Below are positions 1-7,890 of a stretch of DNA of 64,000 nucleotides, piece by piece. The notes beneath the pieces were generated by a model. It was not told the origin of the DNA. It did not search any database and was given only the letters and a program-made list of their open reading frames with translations. The translations under genes and the position numbers were made by a program. How positions within the stretch are numbered: position 1 is the first letter of the stretch; the number at the start of each line of letters is the position of its first letter. The stretch is from Aquabacter sp040049275 (GTDB lineage: Bacteria > Pseudomonadota > Alphaproteobacteria > Rhizobiales > Xanthobacteraceae), in the NCBI RefSeq assembly GCF_040049275.1, contig NZ_JBDZDT010000002.1, positions 558,001 to 622,000 on the forward strand. Direction: 5' to 3'.

Positions 1-141
1 CGCGACGGGCAGGTGTCGCCGGCCGAAGCCGCATCGCTCCTTCCGAAGGTGCGCCGTGCAGAACAGGAAATGGCCGAGCTGGAAAAGGACCTGATCCAGC
101 TCGCCGCCGCCAATGTCACACCCATGAGACGCGGCGCCTAA
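1..141 (+). CDS. C-terminal end of a phage protein, unknown function
   Basis: The frame is open from the first base and ends in TAA at 139-141, so only the last 46 residues are visible. They are charged and probably helical, with an E-x-x-M-A-E-L-E-K-D-L stretch that suggests a short coiled coil. The reading direction matches the early phage operon that follows 77 bases later. The visible part does not identify a family. Confidence 0.5.
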   Translation, partial: RDGQVSPAEAASLLPKVRRAEQEMAELEKDLIQLAAANVTPMRRGA

Positions 142-218
142 GCGCCTCGCCCACACCGCATCACCACGTCTACCGGCATTTCGCCGGGCGCTTTCGTGCG
201 CCCTGAAGGAGGTCTTTC

Positions 219-1304
219 ATGTCGATCGGCCATTACCGTAGCAGCGACACCTATCGCGCTCTGGAGCGAGTGCTGAAGGAGTTCGGCGTCGAGCGTCACG
301 AGGTGGAGGACAGGCGCCCCCACCCCTGTCTCCGGTTCGACTACGCCGGCGCCGAGCGGAAGGTGACCTTCGCTTGCACGCCGAGCGACCGGCGCGGCCC
401 TACGCTGTCGGCCGCGAACCTGCGCCGCGACATGAAGAAGTGGCAGATGGAGGCGCTGGGCCGCCCGGCTCCAGTGGAGATCGAGTCCGATGCCGCCGGC
501 CGCGAGGCGATGCCGCGTCCCGTCGTGCTCGCCTTCAACGGCGCGCCGATCCAGATCGATGCCGAAGCGCTCTGCCTGACGGACATGTGGCGCGCCGCCG
601 GCTCCGACATGTCCAAGCGCCCCGTGGAATGGCTCCGGTCCAAGGCCGCTCGCGACTTCATTGAGCACCTGGAGATAATGGTGGGAAATTCCCACCTTTT
701 ACAGGTCGAGGCCGGCCGGGGCGGCGCCACCTTCGCTCACTGGCAGATCGGCGTTGCCTACGCCAAGTACCTGTCCCCCGACTTTCATATCTGGTGCAAC
801 ACCATCGTGCGCGCCCACATGGATGGCCGCGCCGCCGCGCCGTCCGGGCTCGCGCCTGACCAGTCCGAATTGATCCGGCGCATCGACGGCATCGCCCGCA
901 TGCTGTCCCACAAGGTGACCAACATCGAAGCCGCGCTCCCGCTCATGGTCGGGCAGGCGCTCGAGGCCCATCTCGCCGCCGACCCGCGCCGGGCGGTGCT
1001 GGACTATGTGTCCGTCCGCCAGATGCTGGACGACGCTAAGGCCCTCCCGAAGGGGCGGAACCGGGTCAATCGGAAGATCGGCTTCGAGCTGCGCGCCCTT
1101 GCCGCCGTCGCCGCGCCGCCGGTCCCGCTCCGGCGCTGCCCGCACTCGGCCGTGTGGCTGTTCCCCATCGAATTTGCCTCCAGCTTCATGGCCGGGCGCG
1201 GCGCCGCGCTGGTCTCCGACCACAACGCCGCCGTGATGGGCCAAGGCGTCATCGACTTCCGCGCCGCCAAGCGCGCGACCTTCCAGAACAATCATCCTGC
1301 CTGA
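219..1304 (+). CDS. KilA-N domain phage protein (DNA-binding/antirepressor type)
   Basis: 361 aa. Residues about 105-200 match the KilA-N fold: LCLTDMWRAAG near 118-128, then a KRPVEWLRS segment, then G-x-A-x-x-HWQIGVAYAKYLSPDF-x-x-W, the typical end of the domain. KilA-N proteins are DNA-binding regulators of large DNA viruses and phages. Residues 1-80 form a separate small basic region and about 215-361 a C-terminal part I do not recognise. The start is well supported by a perfect AAGGAGGT ribosome-binding site 6-8 bases upstream. It is the first complete gene of the early operon; a regulatory role is inferred from the family. Confidence 0.8.
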   Translation: MSIGHYRSSDTYRALERVLKEFGVERHEVEDRRPHPCLRFDYAGAERKVTFACTPSDRRGPTLSAANLRRDMKKWQMEALGRPAPVEIESDAAGREAMPRPVVLAFNGAPIQIDAEALCLTDMWRAAGSDMSKRPVEWLRSKAARDFIEHLEIMVGNSHLLQVEAGRGGATFAHWQIGVAYAKYLSPDFHIWCNTIVRAHMDGRAAAPSGLAPDQSELIRRIDGIARMLSHKVTNIEAALPLMVGQALEAHLAADPRRAVLDYVSVRQMLDDAKALPKGRNRVNRKIGFELRALAAVAAPPVPLRRCPHSAVWLFPIEFASSFMAGRGAALVSDHNAAVMGQGVIDFRAAKRATFQNNHPA

Positions 1305-1312
1305 GGCTCGCC

Positions 1313-1942
1313 ATGTCCGACCAGATTATTCCCACGATGGCCATGCCTGAAGTGGCCGCCCAGGTGGTGGCTTTGACTGAGCGCCTATCCCCCACCGACG
1401 CCCGGCTCAACTATGTGGCGGATCTTCTGAAGCCGATGATCGGCTTTGCGGAGGAAGAAGGCAGGAACGCCTTTTATGCGGCGTCGCGTCTGTTGGGCAC
1501 CACACCCAACAACGCGAAGCACATTGTCGGGAATGTAGCGCGCCGAGGGTCCGCCGAGGCCTTCCGTGCGTGGCGCGCCGGGCCGTGCCCTCTCCCGGTC
1601 TTCGAGGTTCCCGCGCTGGCCCCACATCTGGTGGGCTTCGTCTATTTCGCCAATCCGGTTTCCGCTCCGAACGTGGTGAAGATTGGCATTTCCCCCAACC
1701 TCGTGCGTCGCATGAGCGACCTGGAGGGCGAGACCGGGGAAGAGCATGTTCTTCAGCGCTGGTTCGTCGGGACGACGCTGGACGAGGCCGTGGCCCAGTT
1801 TGCGCTCGCCGGCCGGCGCATCTCCGGCAAGTGGTTCGCCACCGGAGAGCCCGGCGGCCAGATCCCCGGCTTCATCGCCATGGGCGTGGAAGGCATGCGC
1901 GCCGCTCTCGGCCCCGACCTCCAGAAGGGGAGGGCGGCATGA
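1313..1942 (+). CDS. GIY-YIG-like (T5orf172/MUG113 type) protein
   Basis: 209 aa using the ATG at 1313, which follows the upstream stop by 8 bases; a longer in-frame reading starting inside the KilA-N gene is unlikely. Residues 108-138 read GFVYFA...VVKIGIS...LVRRMSDLEGETG, the two strands and conserved Arg of the T5orf172 branch of the GIY-YIG nuclease superfamily, followed by a conserved GKWFATG-like segment. Members are phage proteins thought to be nucleases or DNA-binding accessory proteins. The N-terminal 100 residues are helical and unassigned. The gene overlaps the next by ATGA. Confidence 0.7.
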   Translation: MSDQIIPTMAMPEVAAQVVALTERLSPTDARLNYVADLLKPMIGFAEEEGRNAFYAASRLLGTTPNNAKHIVGNVARRGSAEAFRAWRAGPCPLPVFEVPALAPHLVGFVYFANPVSAPNVVKIGISPNLVRRMSDLEGETGEEHVLQRWFVGTTLDEAVAQFALAGRRISGKWFATGEPGGQIPGFIAMGVEGMRAALGPDLQKGRAA

Positions 1943-2361
1943 GCGATCTTCCCTTCGGCATCGATATCGCTGCGGATCAGAACTTCTGCCGGGACGGACA
2001 ATACACCGGCCGGCTGCGGCGCGCCGAGTGGGTGATTGCGCTGGCAATGCTGCGCTCTCACCCCGAGCCGGCAACCCGCGAAGTCCTCAAGGTCGCCATC
2101 TGGCCGCAGAAGGTGAACCGGGACAGGTGGTCGGAAGGTGCGTTCTCGGCCGCTGTCAGCGACACGCGGGCGAAACTGGCGCGCATCGGGATTGGCGTCG
2201 TCCGCGTCGGCGATGACCACATCCTGGTGGATCACACCGTCGAAGAGGAAGAGGTAACCGCGCCGGCCCCGCCCCAACGGGACGACGTGGTGACGGTCGC
2301 CATGGGGGAGGCGCTGATCTCCCTTCCGCGCCTGCGCTGGCTGGAAAGGGCGCTCCCATGA
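1939..2361 (+). CDS. Hypothetical protein with winged-helix-like region
   Basis: 140 aa, translationally coupled (ATGA overlap) to the GIY-YIG-like gene. Residues about 28-95 follow the pattern of an OmpR/PhoB-type winged helix: hydrophobic helix, TREVLKVAIWP, then a SEGAFSAAVSDTRAKL recognition-helix-like stretch and a short wing ending VGDDHILVD. The similarity is judged by eye, so a DNA-binding role is an inference. The C-terminal 45 residues are acidic and unassigned. Confidence 0.65.
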   Translation: MSDLPFGIDIAADQNFCRDGQYTGRLRRAEWVIALAMLRSHPEPATREVLKVAIWPQKVNRDRWSEGAFSAAVSDTRAKLARIGIGVVRVGDDHILVDHTVEEEEVTAPAPPQRDDVVTVAMGEALISLPRLRWLERALP

Positions 2362-2546
2362 GCCGCCGCGCCCTCTCCAACATTCCGCGCCCGGTCCCAC
2401 CCATCATCGGCATGCGCCGGATCTTCTGGACGCTCCATCCGCCGCGCCGGGTGGTGGTCGATGGCGTGCGTCCGCCCTTCACCCTGGACGGCCCGGTGGA
2501 AATCACCATGCCGTTCGTCCGCTGGATGGAAAGGCGGGCAGCATGA
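2358..2546 (+). CDS. Small hypothetical phage protein
   Basis: 62 aa, basic and proline-rich, overlapping both neighbours by four bases (ATGA) in the early operon. Reading-frame coupling on both sides is the main support for a real gene. No domain is recognisable. Confidence 0.55.
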   Translation: MSRRALSNIPRPVPPIIGMRRIFWTLHPPRRVVVDGVRPPFTLDGPVEITMPFVRWMERRAA

Positions 2547-2767
2547 GCACGGAAAGCTTCACCGCCCAACAACAGGCAGACGAAGTCCTCGGCACCTATC
2601 AGGAGCGCCGAGACCATATCGACATTCTGGCCTCCAAGCCGGTGGGTAAGGGCGGGGTGGATGAATCCGACATCCGCCGCCGGCGCGAGCGCCTGAAGGT
2701 GCTGGAGGCCGCCTATCTCACGCTGAAGGGCCTTGCCGCCACCGGCGCGGAAAGGGGCGCAGCATGA
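2543..2767 (+). CDS. Small hypothetical phage protein, helical
   Basis: 74 aa, coupled by ATGA overlaps to the genes on both sides. The sequence is charged and predicted largely helical, with a DIRRRRERLKVLEAAYLTLKG stretch that may form a coiled coil. Function is unknown; its position immediately before two DNA methyltransferase genes gives no firm clue. Confidence 0.6.
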   Translation: MSTESFTAQQQADEVLGTYQERRDHIDILASKPVGKGGVDESDIRRRRERLKVLEAAYLTLKGLAATGAERGAA

Positions 2768-3351
2768 GGGCGCCTTGGCAGTTCGGCAGCTTGCGCACCT
2801 TCGGCTACGACGTGATCGCGTGCGATCCGCCGTGGGACTTCGAGCTCTATTCCGAGGCTGGCGAGGGGAAGTCTGCCAAGGCCCACTACGCCACCATGCC
2901 GCTTGCCCAGATCGAGGCCCTTCGCGTCGGTGATCTTGCGCGGGGCGACTGCCTCCTTCTCCTGTGGTGCTGCGAGTGGATTCCTCCTGCCGCCCGGCAG
3001 CGCGTCCTCGACGCCTGGGGCTTCACCTACAAGACCACGATCGTTTGGCGGAAGACGACGCCGGCCGGCAAGGTCCGTATGGGGCCGGGCTATCGCGCGC
3101 GGACGATGCACGAGCCGGTGCTCATCGCCACCGCCGGAAACCCGCGCCACACAGCGTTCCCGTCGATCTTCGACGGCATCGCGCGCGAGCACAGCCGCAA
3201 GCCGGAAGAGTTCTTCGCCATGGTGGAGAAAGTCGCGCCGCATGCCGCCCGTGCGGATCTCTTCTCACGTCAGCGCCGGCACGGCTGGGACGGATGGGGA
3301 AATGAGGCCGACAAGTTCGACGCCTCCGAACAGAAGGTGGCGGCGGAATGA
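2764..3351 (+). CDS. MT-A70 family adenine methyltransferase
   Basis: 195 aa, close to the usual size for phage members. The catalytic DPPW tetrad is at residues 21-24 after the VIACDPPW beta strand, followed by an AHYATM segment, a hydrophobic LLLLWCCEW strand, and the WRKTTPAGKVRMGPGYRARTMHEP-type region typical of the family (residues about 70-105). It should transfer a methyl group from S-adenosylmethionine to N6 of adenine in DNA, probably to protect phage DNA or mark it for regulation. No cognate restriction endonuclease is adjacent, so it behaves as an orphan enzyme. It overlaps the cytosine methyltransferase gene by ATGA. Confidence 0.88.
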   Translation: MRAPWQFGSLRTFGYDVIACDPPWDFELYSEAGEGKSAKAHYATMPLAQIEALRVGDLARGDCLLLLWCCEWIPPAARQRVLDAWGFTYKTTIVWRKTTPAGKVRMGPGYRARTMHEPVLIATAGNPRHTAFPSIFDGIAREHSRKPEEFFAMVEKVAPHAARADLFSRQRRHGWDGWGNEADKFDASEQKVAAE

Positions 3352-5159
3352 AGCGCAAGATGCTCGTGGCCGACCTCCTTTGCGGTGCCGGCGGATCTTC
3401 GACTGGGTGCCAGCGCGCGCTTGCCGATCTGGGGCTGGAGATGGATCTCGTTTGCGTCAACCATTGGCCGGTCGCGATCGATACCCACCAGCGCAATCAC
3501 CCCGAGGCCCGGCACCATGTGCAGGACATTTCGACGGTGCGCCCTCATATCATCGTGCCGGAGGGCTATCTCGACCTGCTGATGGCCTCGCCGACGTGCA
3601 CGCACCATTCCGTGGCGCGTGGCGGCAAGCCGACCAGCGACCAGCAGCGTAGCGACCCCTGGCACATCATCACGTGGCTCACCGAGCTTCGGGTGAAGCG
3701 CATCATCATCGAGAACGTCTGGGAATTCATAGGGTGGGGTCCGGTTGATCATCGGAACGGAAAGCCCATCGCCTCTCGCAAGGGCGAATATTTCCACGCC
3801 TGGATCGACACCATCAAGCGGCTCGGTTTCGAGCCTGAATGGCGGAAGCTCAACGCGGCCGACTATGGCGACGCCACCACCCGGCAGCGTTTCATCCTCA
3901 TGGCCCGCTCCGACCGGCGGCGCGTGTCCTGGCCGATGCCCACCCACAAGAGGCGCGATGAGGTCAACGGCGACCTGTTCTCCGGCTCCAAGCCGTGGCG
4001 CCCAGCTCGGGAAATCATCGACTGGCAGATCAAGGGGCGGTCGATCTTCGGCCGGAAGAAGGACCTCGCGCCGAAGACGCTTTCTCGGATCTATGCCGGG
4101 GCGGTGAAATTCGGCTGGCCTGAGCCCTTCCTCGTCATCCTTCGCAACCACATGGCTGCGCAGGGCCTCGACCAACCGTTGCCCACCATCACGGCGACCG
4201 GAACCCACATCGGGCTTGCTGAACCCGTCATCATCAACATGAAGAAGGCGACCGCGCCGGCATCTGCGGACACGCCGCTGCCGACGCAGACCTCGGCGGC
4301 AAGCCATATCAGCTTGGCCGAGCCCGTCATCATGAACGGTCGCAAGGGCAATCAAGCCAAGGGTGTCTCGACCGAACCGATTCCGACGCTCGACACGAAG
4401 GGCGGGGTGTGGCTGGCTGAGCCCTTCGTTCTTTCCCAGGCCTCTTGCGGCGCACCTCGCACGGTCAGAGAGCCTATCCCAACCGTCACGACCGGCGGCA
4501 ATGGCGCGTCGCACGCGCTGATTTCTCCCTATTACGGCTCCGGTTCGGGCGAGACCTGCGCCAGCGCTGATCAGCCCCTACCGACCGTGACCTCAAAGGG
4601 CCGGTTCGGCATGGTGGTGCCAGTGACGCAGTCGAATGGCGGCCCCTCGGCGCGGGACGTGGGGGAACCTATCCCCACCATGACCACTGCGAAGGGCGGC
4701 GAGTTCGCCATTGTCATGCCGGTGACCCACCATGACGGCAGCGACCGGAGCCGCGATGCGTTCGTGGACCCGCTACCCACCGTCACCGGCGCCAATCGTG
4801 GCGAGTTGGCCTTCATCGCCGCTCAGTTCGGCGAGCGCGAGGGGCAGGCGCCGCGCGTCCATGACATCGAGGAACCGGCGCCAACCATCTGCGCCACCGG
4901 CCGAGTGAACCTCGTCGAGGCCACTGAGCACTACGACATCCTGTTCCGCATGCTGGAGCCGCACGAACTCGCCGCCGCCATGGGCTTCACCACGGAAGAC
5001 CAGAGCTATGAGTTCGCCGGCACGAAAACCGAGCAGATCAAGCAGATCGGCAATGCCGTGTCCGTGGCGAAGATGAAGGCCTGCGTCGGCGCCCTGATGG
5101 CGGACGCCGCGCCGAAACGCCGGGAAGCGCCCATCCTGTTCCAGGAGGCCGCTGAATGA
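3348..5159 (+). CDS. DNA cytosine-5 methyltransferase with internal repeat array
   Basis: 603 aa, long for the family (about 330-450). Motif I (DLLCGAGGSSTG, residues 9-20), a motif IV-like SPTCTHHS with the likely catalytic Cys at 84, the motif VI ENV triplet at 122-124, a motif VIII TTRQRF and the C-terminal motif X QIGNAVSV (about 566-573) identify a C5 cytosine methyltransferase. The usual PPC is PTC here. Between motifs VIII and IX, residues about 275-515, eight copies of a unit of about 33 residues occur, each carrying a P-[LI/A]-P-T or similar core and a [L/V]-x-[E/V]-P core, where the target-recognition domain normally sits. It is coupled to the adenine methyltransferase gene. Confidence 0.85.
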   Translation: MKRKMLVADLLCGAGGSSTGCQRALADLGLEMDLVCVNHWPVAIDTHQRNHPEARHHVQDISTVRPHIIVPEGYLDLLMASPTCTHHSVARGGKPTSDQQRSDPWHIITWLTELRVKRIIIENVWEFIGWGPVDHRNGKPIASRKGEYFHAWIDTIKRLGFEPEWRKLNAADYGDATTRQRFILMARSDRRRVSWPMPTHKRRDEVNGDLFSGSKPWRPAREIIDWQIKGRSIFGRKKDLAPKTLSRIYAGAVKFGWPEPFLVILRNHMAAQGLDQPLPTITATGTHIGLAEPVIINMKKATAPASADTPLPTQTSAASHISLAEPVIMNGRKGNQAKGVSTEPIPTLDTKGGVWLAEPFVLSQASCGAPRTVREPIPTVTTGGNGASHALISPYYGSGSGETCASADQPLPTVTSKGRFGMVVPVTQSNGGPSARDVGEPIPTMTTAKGGEFAIVMPVTHHDGSDRSRDAFVDPLPTVTGANRGELAFIAAQFGEREGQAPRVHDIEEPAPTICATGRVNLVEATEHYDILFRMLEPHELAAAMGFTTEDQSYEFAGTKTEQIKQIGNAVSVAKMKACVGALMADAAPKRREAPILFQEAAE

Positions 5160-5161
5160 CC

Positions 5162-5407
5162 TCACATCATCCTCTGCGCTGTCAGATATCGCTCAAGCTG
5201 GGTGGTGGCCTCTGCGATGTCCACTTGATCCCCGCTCTCGGCTGCCTGCATGAGCAGCGTCATGGCGTGCGCCAGCACGTCGTTGCGCAGCACGCCCTTG
5301 GAATTGCCGAGGAGGAATCTCCCCGCCTCTTCCAGCGTGGACAGCGTCCCGCTCCCTCGTCCTTTGAGCGTGATCGTATGGGCGAGGGGCTTCTTCCAGT
5401 CGGTCAT
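5162..5407 (-). CDS. DUF982-like small protein, antisense to the operon
   Basis: 81 aa from the ATG at 5407 (a TTG four codons upstream is also possible). The order W-K-K-P-x-x-x-x-I-x-L, then S-T-L-E-E-A-x-x-F-L-L, then an alanine-rich helix matches the DUF982 pattern of short proteins abundant in rhizobial genomes and their phages; function is unknown. It lies on the opposite strand to every surrounding early gene, in the only gap of that operon. The overlapping forward ORF at 5156-5458 is compositionally poor. I see no strong ribosome-binding site. Confidence 0.55.
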   Translation of the reverse strand: MTDWKKPLAHTITLKGRGSGTLSTLEEAGRFLLGNSKGVLRNDVLAHAMTLLMQAAESGDQVDIAEATTQLERYLTAQRMM

Positions 5408-5454
5408 GGCGAACTGCAACGCCTGAGCGCGGGAATCGTTTCGCGGGGCGCGGC

Positions 5455-5802
5455 ATGACCGAAGCCCAGCACCGCGCCTTCCGCTTCATCTGCACCTACA
5501 TCGAGATGCGCGGCCGCTCGCCGACGTTTCAGGAGATCGCCGACGGCATCGGACTGAAGACGCGCAGCGCCGTGCATCGGATCGTGGACATTCTCGTGTC
5601 CGAAGATCTCATTAGCCGTGCGCTAGGCCGGCCGTGCTCCATCCGGCTCACGGCCAAGGCAATGTGTGAGGACACCAGCCTCATCGCCTTGCCGCTGGCG
5701 CTGCGCATGCGGCTTCAGGACCGGGCGATCGCAGCCGGCGTTTCGCCCTCGCAGCTCGCCCACAGGTTCATCCGTGAAGGCCTCGACGGGAGGGCAGGGT
5801 GA
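5455..5802 (+). CDS. LexA-type winged-helix protein with C-terminal RHH-like segment
   Basis: 115 aa. Residues 1-60 follow the LexA DNA-binding domain closely: Q-x-x-A-x-x-F-I-x-x-Y-I-E-x-x-G-x-S-P-T-x-x-E-I-A-x-x-I-G-L-K-[ST]-R-S-A-V-H-R. The autoprotease domain with its Ala-Gly cleavage site and Ser/Lys dyad is absent; instead residues 75-112 (ALPLALRMRLQDRAIAAG...) look like a ribbon-helix-helix or dimerisation segment. It is probably a small phage transcription regulator that cannot self-cleave. It overlaps the next gene by GTGA. Confidence 0.75.
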   Translation: MTEAQHRAFRFICTYIEMRGRSPTFQEIADGIGLKTRSAVHRIVDILVSEDLISRALGRPCSIRLTAKAMCEDTSLIALPLALRMRLQDRAIAAGVSPSQLAHRFIREGLDGRAG

Positions 5803-6539
5803 GCATCAGCCCAGCCATACTCGACGCCCTCCTCGCGGCCGGCGCCACGGCCGACATGATCGTGGCCGCCGTTAAGGCGGATGCCGCCCAGGAAGAGCAG
5901 CGCCTGATGGAGAAGCGGGGGAAGGACGCCGAGCGCAAGCGGCGCTCCCGTTCGTCCGCGATGTCACGCGGACAAGACGTGACGGACGCGGACGGACGCG
6001 GACAGGGTGTGACGGCGGCGGACACCCCCCATCCCGAGGAAAGAAAGGTCTCCCCAGACCCCTCTAAAGAAACTCAACCCTTACCCCCCACACCTTCGGC
6101 TTCGCCTCAGGCTCTCACACCCCGAGGGCGAGCGGGCGATTTCGAGACCTTCTGGCAAGCCTACCCCCGAAAGATCGGCAAGGACGGGGCTGAGAAGGCG
6201 TTCGCCAAGGCCATCCAGCGCACGCCGGGCCTGACAGTCGAAGCCATGGTCTCCGCCTTGGAAGCCTACCGCCGCTTCAAGCCGCCCGATCAGGACTTCT
6301 GCCACCCCGCGACATGGCTCAATCAAGGACGATGGAACGATGACTGGACAGGAAATTGCGAGGCAGACCGAGGCTCAGGGACGCTCGCTTTCCGCGGCGC
6401 CGCCCATTCCCGTGCCGGAGGTGGTTCCAGGGTCGGTATATCCGATCCGCTCATTGCCGCCGTGGGTGATCTCCTGCATGAACGCTCTGACGGCAGGGGA
6501 CCAGAAGGAATTGCCCGCAGACCGGGCGCCTACGGCTGA
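5799..6539 (+). CDS. Phage replication-type protein (FWxxYP...TWLNxxRWxDxW domain)
   Basis: Up to 246 aa, GTG start with a GGGAGGGCAGG ribosome-binding region. Residues about 115-180 hold a domain often found at the C-terminus of phage replication or DnaT/DnaD-like proteins: F-x-x-F-W-Q-A-Y-P-R-K, a helix with AFAKAI, then CHPATWLNQGRWNDDW. The N-terminal half is a basic, low-complexity linker. The frame runs on for a further 190 bases beyond the conserved end and overlaps the next gene, so the last 60 residues may be incidental. Confidence 0.68.
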   Translation: MSISPAILDALLAAGATADMIVAAVKADAAQEEQRLMEKRGKDAERKRRSRSSAMSRGQDVTDADGRGQGVTAADTPHPEERKVSPDPSKETQPLPPTPSASPQALTPRGRAGDFETFWQAYPRKIGKDGAEKAFAKAIQRTPGLTVEAMVSALEAYRRFKPPDQDFCHPATWLNQGRWNDDWTGNCEADRGSGTLAFRGAAHSRAGGGSRVGISDPLIAAVGDLLHERSDGRGPEGIARRPGAYG

Positions 6540-6987
6540 CCAGCGGGCGGCGTTGGAAGCGCATGTCGCACACGTCGATGGGCTGCTGGCGCCGGCCGCG
6601 ATGGATCAGGTCGCCGCGCAATTCACGGGCCTCCTCGTTTCCTTTCCAGCGCAGGCCATCAGCGACACCGCGGCGAAGGCCAAGGCGCAGGCATACTTCA
6701 TCGCTCTGGAAGGCTTGCCGGCTTGGGCAGTCCAAGAGGCATGCCGCCGGTGGCTGCGCGGCGAGCCCGGCCCGAACAAGGACGCCAACTTCGCCTTCGC
6801 CCCGAGCGCGCCGCAGCTCCGCATCCTGGCGGATTCGCTTACGGCCGATCTGCGCATGCACCGGCTGAAGATGAGGAGGATTTTGGACGCCAAGGTGCGC
6901 GTGGAACTCCCCGAAGCCGACCGCGCCCGCATGGTCCAGCGACTTCGAGATGTGATCGCGCCGCACACCAATGAGGGGAGTGCCTGA
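6340..6987 (+). CDS. Hypothetical early phage protein
   Basis: 215 aa, starting inside the end of the replication-type gene (200-base overlap) with AAGGA 10 bases upstream of the ATG. The middle, about residues 70-150, is alanine-rich and helical with a motif YFIALEGLPAWAVQEACRRWLRGE that recurs in phage proteins next to replication genes; the C-terminus is charged and helical. Function unknown; position suggests a replication or loader role. Confidence 0.65.
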   Translation: MTGQEIARQTEAQGRSLSAAPPIPVPEVVPGSVYPIRSLPPWVISCMNALTAGDQKELPADRAPTADQRAALEAHVAHVDGLLAPAAMDQVAAQFTGLLVSFPAQAISDTAAKAKAQAYFIALEGLPAWAVQEACRRWLRGEPGPNKDANFAFAPSAPQLRILADSLTADLRMHRLKMRRILDAKVRVELPEADRARMVQRLRDVIAPHTNEGSA

Positions 6988-6989
6988 CC

Positions 6990-7646
6990 ATGGCAAGCCA
7001 TCAGCGGCAGATCGAGCTTGCGGTGAAGGCGGCGCAGGAATCGCGCCGGGCCAAGCGTCGCCGTGTGGTGCGGTTCCCGACCGAGCAGCCCACGGCGGAA
7101 ACCCTGATGCAGATGGTCAAGGGCCTGCAATGGTATGCACTTCGCGTCGCCACACAGAAGGAGTTCGCGGCGCAAGAGATCCTGCTGCGCAAGGGTGTGA
7201 CCACATATTGCCCATCGGATCGCCGCTGGCGGAAAGTGAGCCGGTATGTGCGGGAGAAGGAGTTGAAGGACTTCCCGCTCGTGCCCGGATATGTGTTCGC
7301 CGGCTTCCCCTTGCATCGCGCCGCGTGGTTCGAGGTCTTCTCAGTTCCGATCATTCTCGGCTGCATCGGTGTGGACGGCGTGCCGAAGCGCATCAAAGCT
7401 GATGCCATGGAGCGCATGATAGGCTGCTACCGGAACGGCTTCACCCGGCCGGCCGAAGAAAAATTCATGGTCTCCAACCACGAATTCAAGGTGGGGCAGA
7501 TCGTGCGCGTCGCCAAAGGCCCGTTCGAAGGGCACGAAGTCCCGGTTGTGGAACTGAAGGGCAAGCATGCCCGCGTGCTGCTGGAGTTGTTTGGCATTGA
7601 ACATCAAATTAAGATCGAAGCGGAAATCTTGGAACCTGCGGCTTGA
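6990..7646 (+). CDS. Phage-encoded NusG/RfaH-family antitermination protein
   Basis: 218 aa. After a basic N-terminal extension of about 45 residues comes an NGN domain (residues 46-145: QWYALRVATQKEFAAQEILLRKG, then PLVPGYVFAGF), a short linker, and a KOW domain (167-200: FKVGQIVRVAKGPFEGHEV). This is the domain order of NusG, which binds RNA polymerase and changes pausing and termination. The host nusG is at 46860-47390 in this same window and differs clearly, so this is a specialised paralogue. It is the last gene of the early operon, three bases after its neighbour, and is followed by a hairpin and a rho-independent terminator. Confidence 0.85.
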   Translation: MASHQRQIELAVKAAQESRRAKRRRVVRFPTEQPTAETLMQMVKGLQWYALRVATQKEFAAQEILLRKGVTTYCPSDRRWRKVSRYVREKELKDFPLVPGYVFAGFPLHRAAWFEVFSVPIILGCIGVDGVPKRIKADAMERMIGCYRNGFTRPAEEKFMVSNHEFKVGQIVRVAKGPFEGHEVPVVELKGKHARVLLELFGIEHQIKIEAEILEPAA

Positions 7647-7806
7647 CTTGCAGGGCAAATCACTTCAGCTTCCAATATCAGGACGACCGGGGCTCCCTGC
7701 GCCAGACGCATAACCCGATCCAGCGGACGCAAAATGCGATCCGCACCCTTGGCGAAGCATGCCAAATTTCAGCGCCCGGCCGGAAGGTGACGGGCGCTTC
7801 GTTTTT
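7647..7806 (+). ncRNA. Possible structured 3' region or small RNA after the NusG-like gene
   Basis: About 125 bases without a credible gene separate the NusG-like stop from its terminator. They contain a compact hairpin at 7723-7744 (GCGGA+CGC pairing with GCG+TCCGC around an AAAAT loop, one bulged A). This could be a regulatory 3' RNA or simply a stable 3' end. No family is recognised. Confidence 0.25.
7771..7806 (+). terminator. Rho-independent terminator of the early operon
   Basis: AGCGCCCG (7771-7778) pairs with CGGGCGCT (7791-7798), followed by TCGTTTTT. Confidence 0.8.
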
Positions 7807-7890
7807 CCGAGCTCTTAGACGCTCCCCGCGAAACCATCTCTGGAATAAGACGTTTCCCAGACAAGAGATGGGCAACGGTAGGAGATCGTC

